Source: Nipponacmea schrenckii
Taxonomy: Eukaryota > Mollusca > Gastropoda > Lottiidae
Assembly: GCA_030562195.1 (NCBI GenBank)
Contig: JAUJPP010000003.1
Location: 28,030,602-28,094,601 of the forward strand
Length of the DNA: 64,000 nt
Direction: 5' to 3'
Every line of letters starts with the position of its first letter. Within the stretch, counting starts at the first letter, position 1. The translations under genes were made by a program, and so were the position numbers. The notes below the pieces were generated by a model. It saw only the letters and a program-made list of their open reading frames with translations, was not told the origin of the DNA and did not search any database. Shown here one piece after another: positions 45,112 to 58,305 of this stretch.

Positions 45112-47455
45112 AGTAATAAGATGTGATATTTGGTGATATTTCTAAGTCTATGTTACCTGTATTCTAGGATAGGAAACTAACATCATTATGTAAGTTGTGT
45201 TGTCTTAGTAATAAGATGTGATATTTGGTGATATTTCTAAGTCTATGTTACCTGTATTCTAGGATAGGAAACTAACATCATTATGTAAGTTGTGTTGTCT
45301 TAGTAATAAGATGTGATATTTGGTGATATTTCTAAGTCTATGTTACCTGTATTCTAGGATAGGAAACTAACATCATTATGTAAGTTGTGTTGTCTCAGTA
45401 ATAAGGTGTGATATTTGGTCATATTTCTAAGTCTGTTACCTGTATTCTAGGATAGGAAACTAACATCATTATGTAAGTTGTGTTGTCTCAGTAATAAGAT
45501 GTGATATTTGGTGATATTTCTAAGTCTATGTTACCTGTATTCTAGGATAGGAAACTATCATCATTATGTAAGTTGTGTTGTCTCAGTAATAAGGTGTGAT
45601 ATTTAGTGATATTTCTAAGTCTATGTTACCTGTATTCTAGGATAGGAAACTAACATCATTATGTAAGTTGTGTTGTCTCAGTAATAAGATGTGATATTTA
45701 GTGATAGTTCTAAGTCTATGTTACCTGTATTCTAGGATAGGAAACTAACATCATTATGTAAGTTGTGTTGTCTCAGTAATAAGATGTGATATTTGGTGAT
45801 ATTTCTAAGTCTGTTACCTGTATTCTAGGATAGGAAACTAACATCATTATGTAAGTTGTGTTGTCTCAGTAATAAGGTGTGATATTTAGTGATATTTCTA
45901 AGTCTATGTTACCTGTATTCTAGGATAGGAAACTATCATCATTATGTAAGTTGTGTTGTCTCAGTAATAAGATGTGATATATAGTGATATTTCTAAGTCT
46001 ATGTTACCTGTATTCTAGGATAGGAAACTAACATCATTATGTAAGTTGTGTTGTCTCAGTAATAAGATGTGATATTTAGTGATAGTTCTAAGTCTATGTT
46101 ACCTGTATTCTAGGATAGGAAACTAACATCATTATGTAAGTTGTGTTGTCTCAGTAATAAGATGTGATATTTGGTGATATTTCTAAGTCTGTTACCTGTA
46201 TTCTAGGATAGGAAACTAACATCATTATGTAAGTTGTGTTGTCTCAGTAATAAGGTGTGATATTTAGTGATATTTCTAAGTCTATGTTACCTGTATTCTA
46301 GGATAGGAAACTATCATCATTATGTAAGTTGTGTTGTCTCAGTAATAAGATGTGATATATAGTGATATTTCTAAGTCTATGTTACCTGTATTCTAGGATA
46401 GGAAACTATCATCATTATGTAAGTTGTGTTGTCTCAGTAATAAGATGTGATATTTGGTGATATTTCTAAGTCTATGTTACCTGTATTCTAGGATAGGAAA
46501 CTAACATCATTATGTAAGTTGTGTTGTCTCAGTAATAAGATGTGATATTTAGTGATATTTCTAAGTCTATGTTACCTGTATTCTAGGATAGGAAACTAAC
46601 ATCATTATGTAAGTTGTGTTGTCTCAGTAATAAGATGTGATATTTAGTGATAGTTCTAAGTCTATGTTACCTGTATTCTAGGATAGGACACTAACATCAT
46701 TATGTAAGTTGTGTTGTCTCAGTAATAAGGTGTGATATTTGGTGATATTTCTAAGTCTATGTTGCCTGTATTCTAGGATAGGAAACTATCATCATTATGT
46801 AAGTTGTGTTGTCTCAGTAATAAGATGTGATATTTGGTGATATTTCTAAGTCTGTTACCTGTATTCTAGGATAGGAAACTAACATCATTATGTAAGTTGT
46901 GTTGTCTCAGTAATAAGATGTGATATTTGGTGATATTTCTAAGTCTATGTTACCTGTATTCTAGGATAGGAAACTAACATCATTATGTAAGTTGTGTTGT
47001 CTCAGTAATAAGGTGTGATATTTAGTGATATTTCTAAGTCTATGTTACCTGTATTCTAGGATAGGAAACTATCATCATTATGTAAGTTGTGTTGTCTCAG
47101 TAATAAGATGTGATATTTAGTGATATTTCTAAGTCTATGTTACCTGTATTCTAGGATAGGAAACTAACATCATTATGTAAGTTGTGTTGTCTCAGTAATA
47201 AGATGTGATATTTGGTGATATTTCTAAGTCTATGTTACCTGTATTCTAGGATAGGAAACTAACATCATTATGTAAGTTGTGTTGTCTCAGTAATAAGGTG
47301 TGATATTTCTAAGTCTATGTTACCTGTATTCTAGGATAGGAAACTAACATCATTATGTAAGTTGTGTTGTCTCAGTAATAAGATGTGATATTTGGTGATA
47401 TTTCTAAGTCTATGTTACCTGTATTCTAGGATAGGAAACTAACATCATTATGTAA
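45112..47455. repeat. 95-bp array (about 25 units) with higher-order pattern
   Basis: Units contain AGTAATAAGATGTGATATTT, GGTGATATTTCTAAGTCTAT, GTTACCTGTATTCTAGGATA, GGAAACTAACATCATTATGT and AAGTTGTGTTGTCTC. Unit variants (AGATG/AGGTG, TTGGTG/TTAGTG/ATAGTG, CTATGTT/CTGTT, CTAACA/CTATCA, ATTTCT/AGTTCT) recur in ordered groups. A unit near 47300 lacks nine bases. Stops occur in all frames. Confidence 0.97.
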
Positions 47456-49121
47456 AGTAAGTTACCTTGTTTTACTGCCAAGTGAAATAACTTTCATTTA
47501 AAACTTCTGGAATTTAGTTCCAGTCTGTGTTAATTTGACATGACCTACTTCAGGTAAGAATTTCATGAAAATATTGACTTGGATTTTGAATACATTTCTC
47601 GCTAATATTTTCCTGAATTCATCTTCCTATTTCTCCTGTATCAACCCAGTAAGGGTCTGATGCTGGTCTTGATTCATCTGTTTGATGGTACCTTCAGCTA
47701 ATCAAATTTCTTCACTCATCGATTTTGATTAGACTGGGATTGCCCTAGCTCTATTCTCTGGGCAAGAAATTGTTTTTGGATCTTGAGACTTAAGTTCCTT
47801 TCCTTCCATACTGGGCAATATTTCAATGTTGATATTAATAGGGTTAATAAGTATATTCATGTCTGTAGCAAGGGGGGCATACAGGGGGCAATGCCACCAT
47901 GGAATCTTGGAAATTTTCGAAAATATACAATCAGAAACTGTAATTTTAATCTGATGCCCCTTAGGTATGCAAGCTGGCTACAGGCTTGTGTGTAGTGATT
48001 CAGGAAGTTTTACTCTGTAGGATGTATAACAGGTGTGTCTATTATACTAATCATAGTTATGTAGTTTACTGGCCAAATTATTCCAACAGGATCCAATTTA
48101 TCAGGGACACCCACAGTGTCTGCTCCAAAAAATTCCTTTTCTTTATGTCAATAAACCAACCTAGTCTGCCATGCCAATAATAAATACAGGTAGATAAGAT
48201 GTTATTTTACATGATATATAGTGACATCTGTTAACAGGAGAAATTACTTGATAAATCTTTCTAGTACTAGAACTCTTGTTATATACTATATTATATTCCA
48301 CTATACCTCAACCTGGTTATATACAACTCTATATTTACCTCTTTCATAAACACTTCCATTAGAATTCATCTTAGTTAGAGCAGTCAACTGTGCCCAGTTT
48401 TATTTTGGTACCATTCTCTGTACGCTGGTTTTATTGTTGGTGTAAAAGGGGTAGATTTTCTTGCGATTTGGTCCTGACCGAAAACAGAATGTGGCCTGGT
48501 GTAAACAGGGCTATAGTACCAGTACTCTTTATTTTACAATCTGAAGTATAAGATTCTTAATGGTGACTTTATTTGATATTTTATTTTCATTCCCCATGTA
48601 AAAATTATAATAGGGGGAGGGGATCAAAGCTGAACCTGCTTCAGTTCTAGAAGACAATATCCTAGATCACTACTCTTTTTCGATTTCTCAAATGCTGAGG
48701 GATTAGCAATGTCAGTGCACACAGAGCCTCTATTTCTACCATCTGAAAGACTAGCTCTGTAAAATGTATATGTTGTTTATGAATAAAGTCTATTGAGGTG
48801 AATGAAATATTTGTGTCTATTCTCATCCCCTGGTTCAAAGTAAGATTAGGTCATTTTGACCTTCGACCTTCTAAAAGATGGCATATGATTGATCAGAGAT
48901 TAAAAGAAATAATACTATAAAGTTTGTTTATTTAAATGGTTTATAATGAAACAATGTATTATGTAGCCTATGTTATTATTATAGACTGAGGTAGGTTCAG
49001 TATTGGGTGTTATAGAAGGTCACAAGTAGAGATCATACATTTTCCTTCACATTTCTGTTATTACATATGTTTGATCTCCCACCATACTCTGAATTTCTAC
49101 TTCTGTTTATTTATATAATAC
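47456..49121. other. intron sequence with minor element remnants
   Basis: A possible small TIR element lies at about 47863-47985 (GTCTGTAGCAAGGGGGGCAT against GCAAGCTGGCTACAGG). A reverse SINE-like remnant lies at about 48650-48760 (ACTACTCTTTTTCGATTTCT). A sequence at about 48410-48520 has paired GGTGTAAA motifs. None is firm. Confidence 0.4.
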
Positions 49122-49125
49122 TTAA

Positions 49126-50166
49126 GGGGGTTGACAACCCTAAACCTATGTACAAAAAATAGACGATTTCAACCACTTCTTTTCCACCTATCTGAAATAT
49201 TTAAATATCAATGGAAAGAGGGGACTTTCAGCTATCCAAAAATATAAAATTTATTTCTTTATAACATTTCAACTTTAAGAAATAGGGTATGAAAGATGAA
49301 CGAAAAAAAACGTCAATTATTCCCTTAAAATTAGCATATCTACTAGGCTATTTAATATAGAAGGTTGAAATTTTGCACAACGCAAGTCTACATGTATCTC
49401 TACAAAATTACGTTGGCTTTTTGGAAAATTTTGTTTTGTTTTGAAGATATTGATAGAAATCAAAATTTTGCGAGTGCATTTACGAAAAATTGAATTTTTA
49501 AAAAACTATTCATTTTATAAAAAAAAGCCAACGTAAAGTTATAGAGGACATCGTAAGCGATAGCTGAAGCCAAAGTTTGTAAAAATCAGATAAATTGTAA
49601 GCGAGATATGCTTTTGGAAAAATGGCATTTTTTTTCAACATTTTGCAAACACATGTAAACCTTACGTAATTAACGACCATGTTGTTAAAAGATTGTCTTT
49701 CATGCTGTAGAAATCTTTAAGCACCTTTTAGGCATCGATATGCACCGATAACCTCATAATTGGAGTGCTAAAACAATGGATTAGCACATGTCAAAACACT
49801 CCTACCCACCAATCATAAAATTTTCTTTGTTTACATGTGACGTAAACATTTATGGGACATCACGTGACTTCTGGATTCCCCCGATACACAAACTCTTACT
49901 TCGTGTGCCGATATTAACAATAACTGACCGGCAAACGTAGAGAATGTTTATTTAGCCGATGACGTTGTAATCACAAATGTCAACTGACAACGTAATTTGT
50001 ACGTCTACATAGAGGAATACCCACGGACGGATATCAGACGAACTACTGAAGCGATTGAGCTAAAATTTTTACTAGATGAGTTTCTTTTAATGCCAAATAG
50101 AATGGATATAAACTTAATACGTTTCTTGATTGAAATACACTTCGAATGATAAGGTTGTCAACCCCC
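49126..50166. mobile_element. 1.04-kb TTAA-flanked non-autonomous DNA transposon
   Basis: GGGGGTTGACAACC at the left and GGTTGTCAACCCCC at the right form a perfect 14-bp inverted pair. TTAA lies immediately outside both (49122-49125 and 50167-50170). TTAA duplication suggests a piggyBac-type origin. The interior has no open frame of note and is mostly AT-rich, with a more CpG-rich patch at 49850-50060. Confidence 0.85.
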
Positions 50167-50384
50167 TTAAATACATTTTATCTCCAATACAAACCTTTAA
50201 TTTCGTTAAAAACTATTGTCTGCAGCACCTCCATTCTAGGAGATCTCGGCTGAGCAATTTGCACAATTCTAATTTACAGCCTGCTGTCTGTGGTTATTTC
50301 AGTTTTTTTTATTTTATTAAAGGCTTTAGCAATAGTGAGAATGTAACATGCTTAAAAATCTGTAATTTATATTTCTCAGATCTC

Positions 50385-51115
50385 ATATCTTACAATCTCA
50401 TATCACATATCTTACAATCTCATATCACATACAATGTCATATCACATATCTTACAATCTCAAATCACATATATTACAATCTCATATCACATATCTTACAA
50501 TCTCATATCACATATCTTACAATCTCATATCACATACAATCTCATATCACATATCTTACAATCTCATATCACATATCTTACAATCTCATATCAAATATCT
50601 TACAATATCATATCACATATCTTACAATCTCATATCACATATCTTACTATCTCATATCACATATATTACAATCTCATATCACATATCTTACAATCTCATA
50701 TCACATATCTTACAATCTGGTATCAAATATCTTTCAATCTCATATCACATATATTACAATCTCATATTACATATCTTACAATCTCTTATCACATATCTTA
50801 CAACACTTATCACATATCTTACAATCTCATATCACATATCTTACAATCTCATATCACATATCTTACAATCTCATATCACATACAATCTCATATCACATAT
50901 CTTACAATCTCAGATCACATATCTTACAATCTCATATCACATATCTTACAATCTCATATCACATATCTTACAATCTCATATCACATATCTTACAATCTCA
51001 TATCACATATCTTACAATCTCATATCACATATCTTACAATCTCATATCCCATATCTTGAAATCTCATATCACATATCTTACAATCTCATATCACATATCT
51101 TACAATCTCATATCA
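50385..51115. repeat. 22-bp array (about 33 units)
   Basis: Units of CTTACAATCTCATATCACAT plus AT, with a few shorter units (ACATACAATCTCATATC). Because units carry no stop, frames of up to 309 codons (SYHISYNLISHILQ) arise; they are array artefacts. Confidence 0.97.
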
Positions 51116-52686
51116 CATTATAGAAAGATAAAAATTATTTTCCTGAGGGAAGATAGAACTCTCTTTAATCCTAGATGTTTCAAAATGAAAAAGAAATATT
51201 TTTTCATTGCAGTTTTGTAAAATTGAAGCTCTCCATTCTCTTGTTGTAAGTTTGAAAATAGATATTACATACAGTATACTGTACTCTTGTAGTGCTAACT
51301 GATGATTTTACTGATGTTGATATAATTATACTTTATCAATGCAGCTTTTAAATGAATGATGAAGTTCTGTGAGGTATCTGTATCAACAATGTAGAAATGA
51401 TTATTAATTACATCTCTAACTAATGATATACTTCTCTATCTTCTAACATATGGTCCTGGTTTATGCATGTGCATACTGTAACCTAATTTAATTATAGACG
51501 AAAGGGTAGAACTAGTTAGAATTAGTAATACCTGATATACCGGTACTTCACTGTTAATAACTTGATATATTAATACAGCCCTAATTCTTAACATTAGTTG
51601 ATGATTTTACCTAGGCTGTTGATGTGATGAAGTTTACCAGTTTAGTTTAATGGTGTAAAGTTTTTTTCCTGTTTGTATGATATTCTCAGACCTAAACACT
51701 GATTTCACAATGCTGTTGATGTTGTCAAATTTACCAGTTTATTTATATTGAACATCACAAAAATGATATTGAGATTTTACCAAGACGATGGTGTAATGTT
51801 TTTTCCATGTTTCCTGATTGATAGTGATTTTACCGATACTTTTGATGTGATGAAGATTGCTAGACTTCTCTTTCAATTTCAGTAAACAAACTATCATGAT
51901 TTTAAAATAAGCTTGTGAAGTTTTTATATTAACTCTAGTTATTGTGCATAATATAAAAATGTGGAGAAGCAAGACAATTCTGTATATCAAAATCTTGTTA
52001 CAGAAAATGACAAAATCAGAAGTAATAGTTGTAAAGTCGTGGATTCTTCCAAAGAGAAGTACCATCAGGTGTTTTAGAAACAGTAATAATGATCTGCCTA
52101 GCGTGCGACCCCTGCCACTACTATAGACCTAATGATGAAATATAACCAAATCAATTGATGTCTGAATAAATAAATCAACCAACAATGTTTTAAGCTATTT
52201 TTTTTTGGTATTTATCAAGGCATTTTCTGCAATCATTACCAAGAGGTTTGACCACAGACCAACTAGTAAACCATATCCTTCAAAACCCACTGAGTTGTCG
52301 TTGTTTCACTTTCTCTTTACATTGATTTTGCGTTAAAAATTTACTAGAAAGAGAAATTTGATTCTAGTGACCTCACCTCCACCAGTTTGATTTTTGATTT
52401 ATTACATTTACTAATTAACTTGACTAATTATGACTAATTAGACTGATTCACACTTGCGTTAATTAATAAAGGTATGGAATCTTATCAGAGTTTTTCGTTG
52501 AATTATAGATATTGACATATTCAGAAAATTAGCCTACTGGTTACAGTTTTTGTTGTTAATTCCACTTATAGATTGTAGCTGATTCATAAAACTAGGTGGC
52601 CTATCATGGTACTGCTGTTAATCTCTATCATCAAGTTATTCCACATCTCTTATCTACATTGTAGACTGACTTTCACTATTGTATCA
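51116..52686. other. intron sequence with one 76-bp-family fragment
   Basis: AT-rich. A fragment of the 76-bp minisatellite unit lies at about 52232-52270 (TTACCAAGAGGTTTGACCAC). The 108-codon minus-strand frame (51739-52065) is AT-rich and overlaps a plus-strand frame; not supported. Confidence 0.45.
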
Positions 52687-52992
52687 TCTAAGCCACTGCT
52701 GTCACTCTCTATCACCAAGCCACTGCTGTTCACATCTCTATCACCAAGCCACTGCTGTTCACATCTCTATCACAGAGCCACTGCTGTTCACATCTCTATC
52801 ACCAAGCCACTGCTGTTCACATCTCTATCACCAAGCCACTGCTGTTCACATCTCTATCACCAAGCCACTGCTGTTCACATCTCTACTGCTGTTCACATCT
52901 CTATCACCAAGCCACTGCTGTTCACATCTCTATCACAGAGCCACTGCTGTTCACATCTCTACTGCTGTTCACATCTCTATCACCGAGTCACT
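52687..52992. repeat. 29-bp array (about 10 units)
   Basis: Units of CTATCACCAAGCCACTGCTG plus TTCACATCT, with ACCAAG/ACAGAG variants and two truncated units (ACATCTCTACTGCTGTTCAC). Serine/histidine-rich frames here are artefacts. Confidence 0.95.
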
Positions 52993-54236
52993 GCAGTTAT
53001 TGTGTAGGCTATGGTATTTGTTGTTTAATGTGGATGTAAATATTGTGGTCAGACAGCAGATTAGACTAGAGTCATCATGGATTCCGACAGTGTTTACAGA
53101 CACTATTTACTGTATGTATAATATATTCTGATGTTTACCTTGAGGTATATTTAGGAAGAAATTAAGCTATAGCTTACTATCACTATAAATATATTAAATT
53201 GATTATAATTATACCAAGCCTATTATCTATCAGGCAATTTACTGGTGACTTGTTCAACTTACAAGTTGTTTTTACTGTTACTAGAAAATAGACAGTGGTT
53301 CCTGATATTATACTACTTGTAAAACATAGCTTTGTGGGTTATCTGCTACCATTCATCTTGGTACTAGATATTGTTAATGGCATTCAGTGTGTTTTTTGGT
53401 AGATGTTGACAACTCATTCATACTTGATTAACAGAGTGGTTCCTGAATTGTTATAGATAGTAATTGTGTATCATAAAAAAACCTTTAATTTCAAATTGTT
53501 TGTATTTTAAGCATGAATTGTGAACTGGAGAGGATCTATTGACCTAGCATCATTCATGGTGTTTGGTTGGTTTCATGATTCTTGAATTTTTGATATTAAT
53601 TATATGTTTGTTGATACAGTTCTACAAGGTATAGAAGTTTCGCAAAAAACTTGTGTCCATTGCTGCACACTGATTTCTATTGGAGTAGGGTTTCTGACTG
53701 AAGGGTTGTAGGACATTGTATGACTAAGTATCATCTGAAAAATTTAGAATAATCATTGATTTGACTGACAATTTGGAAGTTGGAATCTAAACACAGTGTT
53801 AATAGTTGTAACTGTCTATATTTCTCACTACACTGGTCTCCCGTTAATAAATACATACAATCAGTGCCAGGAATTGTGGGATGTAAATTGTGTATTTGTG
53901 TAGCATTGCTCATTCACCAAGTTTCGGATAAACTGATATTATCAAAGCAATAACATACCTTCAGAAAATAGTTTTTATGGTGGTCTCATTGGCACACTTT
54001 GTCTTAAGAATTGAAACTGTATAAAAAAATGTGATCATAGACTACTGAAGTGTTTTTGATGAAGATATTTAGCTGAAACATTGGACAACAGGACAATAGT
54101 ATATATTTCAGATATCTGGAGAAAGGAGTAGAATTTTTTGGACATTTTGTATAAATTTAAGCTATCAGGATGAATTTTTATTCCAAGAATTATTCCAGCT
54201 CTGTTCCTGATAAACAACCTAAAGAAAAACACAAGG
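52993..54236. other. intron sequence without recognised features
   Basis: AT-rich, apparently single-copy. Short minus-strand frames at 53731 and 54035 show no family resemblance. Confidence 0.45.
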
Positions 54237-54574
54237 TTAAGATGATACTGTGTCTTAGAATGGACATTAACATTTTCAAAAATGGTCAATATGAGTATAT
54301 ATTCAACAGTACTTACCTGGTGTTATAAAGTAACAGAATCCCTGTAAAATCTGGAAATCTCACAAAACTAAGTCATTTTTGAAAAACGCTTGATCGATTT
54401 ATGAAGCATTTTTCAATAATCAATTGTATTTTTATAGATTACTAAGTTTTTTGATTTATCAGATTATATAAGGATTCTGTTTTATTATTTATGACAGCAG
54501 GTATATCTACTGATAAATATATACTCTTATTGGCCAAGTTATGAAATTTTTCTATTCATTCTAGTATTCCTTTA
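54237..54574. mobile_element. TTAA-ended TIR element (MITE), 338 bp
   Basis: Left end TTAAGATGATACTGTGTCTT and AGAATGGACATTAACATTT; right end AATTTTTCTATTCATTCTAG and TATTCCTTTA. Inner arms pair: TATATTCAACAGTACTTACC against GGTATATCTACTGATAAATA. It lies only 135 bases upstream of exon C. Confidence 0.83.
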
Positions 54575-54708
54575 TTTCTTATTTCAGGTTAATCTGCAAT
54601 GATATTTAGAATTTTCATGACTCAGAAATTGTTGGTTATTCAAACCTCCTCCGAAGGTATCCAAGATTTTTTGCAATCATTAACCAGATACTTTTTTTAT
54701 CGTTTCAG

Positions 54709-54929
54709 ACGAATCTGGCCAAAAAACGAGAACAGATGAAAACCACAGCGTTACCAGAGGTCCCAGAGCAGAAAGAATTAAAAAATCAGAATGGGGAGTT
54801 GGAGAGTGGTGAGGATATGAAACCCCCACCCCCTACAGATGATCCTGTCACCCCTAGTATTCCAGACTCATTCCTCCAAAAACTGGGATTAAAAGTGGAA
54901 AAGGGATCAATCAAAAAAGAATCCTCTTT
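54709..54929 (+). CDS. protein-coding exon C (221 nt)
   Basis: Acceptor TATCGTTTCAG, donor GTAAGT, phase 0 to phase 2. It reads TNLAKKREQMKTTALPEVPE, QKELKNQNGELESGEDMKPP, PPTDDPVTPSIPDSFLQKLG, LKVEKGSIKKESS plus two bases. Composition is strongly protein-like: a charged Lys/Glu start, a Pro-rich middle, then a short predicted helix SFLQKLGLKV and a basic tail. SFLQKLGL before an acidic LSDKEI motif in the next exon vaguely recalls the segment preceding the coiled coil of IRAG/LRMP-type proteins, which bind the IP3 receptor at the ER. That is a hypothesis from motif resemblance only. Confidence 0.88.
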
Positions 54930-55309
54930 GTAAGTATTTAGACTTTCTGTCTGTAATTTAACATTTGTACATTTAACTTTTCAAGCCAGTAATTTGGGAA
55001 TCATTGAGGTTTTATAATTAAACCTTTATTTTACTTCTTGTTATAATTCATGTTGCAAGGGAAGTTACTCCATTCAAGGAAGTGTATTTTTATTCCTTAT
55101 TTGACTACATATACTATGTTCTCAGTTACTGTAGAAATCCTTTCTGTACAGTGCTGAATGAGGTAAACAGATAGAGTTCCTATTTTCATTCAGTGCTATT
55201 ATAAGATCAGGTTCTAAACACTTGGAGAAATTGGATCAAGGTTGATTCCAAGATGATCCTTAAAGAGATTGTAAAAAGTTGTCCAAAGGTCCGTAGAATT
55301 TATCAAGCT

Positions 55310-55435
55310 TCTTTTGAGAATAGTGAGGTCATCAAACACTTAGTTTTAATAGAATTGAAGGAACAACAGACATCAGATTGAAAATTGACATGGTCAAATC
55401 AATGGCATTAATGTCCCTGATACAGATGAATAGTT
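55310..55435 (+). mobile_element. decayed palindromic MITE arm
   Basis: CATCAAACACTTAGTTTTAA, TAGAATTGAAGGAACAACAG, ACATCAGATTGAAAATTGAC and ATTAATGTCCCTGATACAGA follow the right arm of 39014-39300. The left arm is not visible. Confidence 0.65.
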
Positions 55436-55739
55436 TTAAAACAAACCTATTTCACTAATTAGTTTTGATAATTGTAAATATCTGAACCTATGATGACTGG
55501 GGTTAAAGACAGGTAACAGTATTTGTATAAGAAAGAGGGCAATATAAGGTTGATATTGCCCTGCTGGAGTTAGATAACCTCCTCAGTTACTATCAGATTA
55601 GTCTGGTATGACAGACAGGTCATGGTGACTCTGTCATTAAGATTTTAGTTCAAAGGAAAGAAATTTGTAAGATTCAATAACTTGGTTACAGGAATATTTG
55701 AAAGTTTTGGGTTTTGCCAATCAGGAAATGAAATGAATG

Positions 55740-55948
55740 GAGTTTTACTTCCAACTCTTCTGCACCTTAACTGAGCTAATGAAGACAGACAGGCAATGCC
55801 AATACAATGAGGAAATTTTGACCAAGACATTGACTCCAACTGTCGAGGGGTCTTTTCTCATGTCAGCCCCTCAGACCTGCATCATGACTAAGGGAAACAG
55901 TGTTGACAAATCCAAAAGTTTTTTCTTCTCCTCACGTTAGCGAGCAAG
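55740..55948 (-). mobile_element. SINE, minus strand, truncated
   Basis: On the minus strand it shows CTTGCTCGCTAACGTGAGG (the head after the A box), the central CTTAGTCATGATGCAGGTC, CCCCTCGACAGTTGGAG and the tail AGGTGCAGAAGAGTTGGAAG. Central parts are deleted. The 64- and 67-codon frames here belong to the SINE. Confidence 0.75.
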
Positions 55949-58159
55949 TTTTGAACTTTCCAGAATAGAATTGATCAGAAATATAATAACCCAGAAGCTA
56001 CCTGTGTCTCCAGTACAAAAATAGGGTTGAAGGGGGGTAGGGATAGGGTTAACCAGACTAGAGTTGTATAAAATAACAGCGAAGTTTTATTATTAAAATA
56101 TAAAAGGGAGACCAGGAAGTTACAGATAACATATCTTGTAATATCTTGATAAAAAAAACTCAAATTGATAAAATAAACTACCTGCTAACTGTGGCTACTC
56201 AGTCCTTAAAATGGTGCTGTAACGCATTAATGAACTTTTGATTAATTTGTTCATAAAGTATTCATTTTGAAGTTAGATTTTCAAGTGGAGGATATTTGAA
56301 ATAACGAAGGGATTATTAGTTTTAGATAGATAAGATATATTTAATTGTGAAAAGGAAGATTACACGTAGACGTTGATATTTCAATCAAAGGTTAACCTGA
56401 CCATAAATTCTATTGGATATTAAAATTGTTTCCACCCAATGAAATGCCTGTAAATGGAACTGTTACGTCCTGTATTTGACAGTTTCAATGAAGAAATGGG
56501 ATTGGTTAATTCAAACATCAGGTAATAGTTCCCGGGACCTTACGATTTCAATGTCCAAATTCTTAGCCGTAAATCAATAAAATATTCTTTATTTAATTGT
56601 TGATACCACGCATTAATCTCACTCTCAATTTTATCATGGATCTCCCGATTAAGATGATAATGTGATCCATTTTCACCCGATATTGTTTTTATGACCATAT
56701 CCGTTACACTCTACTTTCACTTTCTGATGAATTTTATGGTAGCCTGGTAGCTTTACCTTGAACAAAAACAAGATTTTTTTAAGGGAGATAATAAGAAATG
56801 TGATGGTCGCTTTTAAAATTGAGTTATTTTAATCAATTGGGAGTGTAAATATGTGGTCGCTGGTCGCGTAATGAAGGTGGTCGCTAATCAGTCCTTAATT
56901 ACATTGAAAACAGGTAGGGAGACTTTATTGTGGTTGCTAATTGAGGGTGGGATCTTATTAAAGGTGGTCAGGATATACTGTATAGTCAAATCAACACTCA
57001 TAGTTCTAATTCAACATCTAAAAAAAAGTTTTTTTGTTCCTGAAATAGCGAAAGACTTTCTTCTCCTTTTTATCTCTCTTCACACGTTTCTAACTACACT
57101 TTTAATTTAATTAATTCTTGAAATGATTTCCAATCTCTCTGGTCTGGTTAAAGAATTGATTTTATCTCGACATGTTGATTATCAAGTCAGGTGGAATTAA
57201 AGTTAAAATGTAATTCATGTTTCAATTTATCAGGTGAAGAGTTGAATGTCAATATTTAAAACCCTGGTTGATAATATGATATTCATATTAGATTTCAGCT
57301 CCTCTGTTAAACCAAATTATCCCTGTATTACTAACAGAAGTTACTAAGAAGATTTCTTTCATCAAACATTGGAATTGTCTTAACTTTCTGATTGGTTATT
57401 GACTTCTACAGAAAATTCCATGAAATTTTGTCACGTCTTGAATTTCATTGTGGAGATCAATTCTGACTAGATTTTGTCTTTGATGTATTCTATAGATTGT
57501 CAGGAATTTTGTCCAAGATAATTATTGTCATGAACATTCTAGCTAGACACATTACTCAACTGATTTCTCTCTAGTCAATATTAAACTGGGATGAAGGGAG
57601 ATAAGATTTTGTATTTTGGTTGTAGATTTGTAGTTTGTCAATATTTTCACTGTTTTCTCTGAAACCCATCTAACATAAATATATATATCTGTTTATTTTG
57701 TGACTTTTCTCATTATGAACATTCTAGCTAACAATATTCTACTACACCAACAGATAATATTTCAGAGACATCCATAACTTACTCATCTAATTATCCTAAC
57801 CTTTATCTTACACCTTGTTTTATCATAAATCTTTACTAAAAGTAACTTAATCACCCTAATATCTAATCCAGCCAGTGCCAGGTCTAATTGTTTTGTTATA
57901 TTTGGTACAACGTAATAATACACTTAATACACCCTGCACACTAGTAACACCACAATAATTATAAACAAAACTTCAACCCTGTACCAGTGTCTTTTATTGA
58001 ACAGTTACTTGTTACCTTTCAATCACCCTAATCTCTATATTACTGCCAATAGTGTGTTTCTGGATCATGTAAAAAGTAGCTGATTTGACAAATTTTATTC
58101 CCTATTTTTGTGTGACTGTTGCTAGACACATTACTTAGAAGTTTCTCTGGAACTTGTTA

Positions 58160-58305
58160 AAATTTGCTGACTTGACAAATTATAAAATGTATTTTTAACA
58201 AAAGATAGGGATTGTAGCTGAAATTTGCTGACTTGACAAATTATAAAATGTATTTTTAACAAAAGATAGGGATTGTAGCTGAAATTTGCTGACTTGACAA
58301 ATTAT
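58160..58305. repeat. 61-bp repeat, about 2.4 copies
   Basis: AAATTTGCTGACTTGACAAA, TTATAAAATGTATTTTTAAC and AAAAGATAGGGATTGTAGCT are repeated in tandem. A nascent array. Its unit is unrelated to the other 61-bp arrays. Confidence 0.88.

Larger units (their letters stand above)
23494..54708 (+). other. giant intron (about 31.2 kb)
   Basis: It lies between exon B (donor GTATGT) and exon C (acceptor TATCGTTTCAG). The phases on both sides are 0, so the two exons join in frame. Its length comes largely from minisatellites, SINE copies and non-autonomous DNA transposons listed separately. A small unrecognised exon inside cannot be excluded. Confidence 0.6.

Noticed and set aside
45112..47455. Repeated GTAAGT-like donors in each 95-bp unit as a recursive-splicing array
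   Set aside because: ATGTAAGTT recurs because the unit recurs; no matching acceptor with a pyrimidine tract precedes it.
50130..51123. 309- and 229-codon open frames with SYHISYN/LISHILQ repeats
   Set aside because: They are a 22-bp non-coding array read through in different frames; no start context, splice signal or non-repeat domain supports a protein.
56853..57110. 85-codon frame MVAGRVMKVVANQ
   Set aside because: No splice context, AT-driven hydrophobic tail, and loose GGTGGTCGCTAA repetition at its start explain it.
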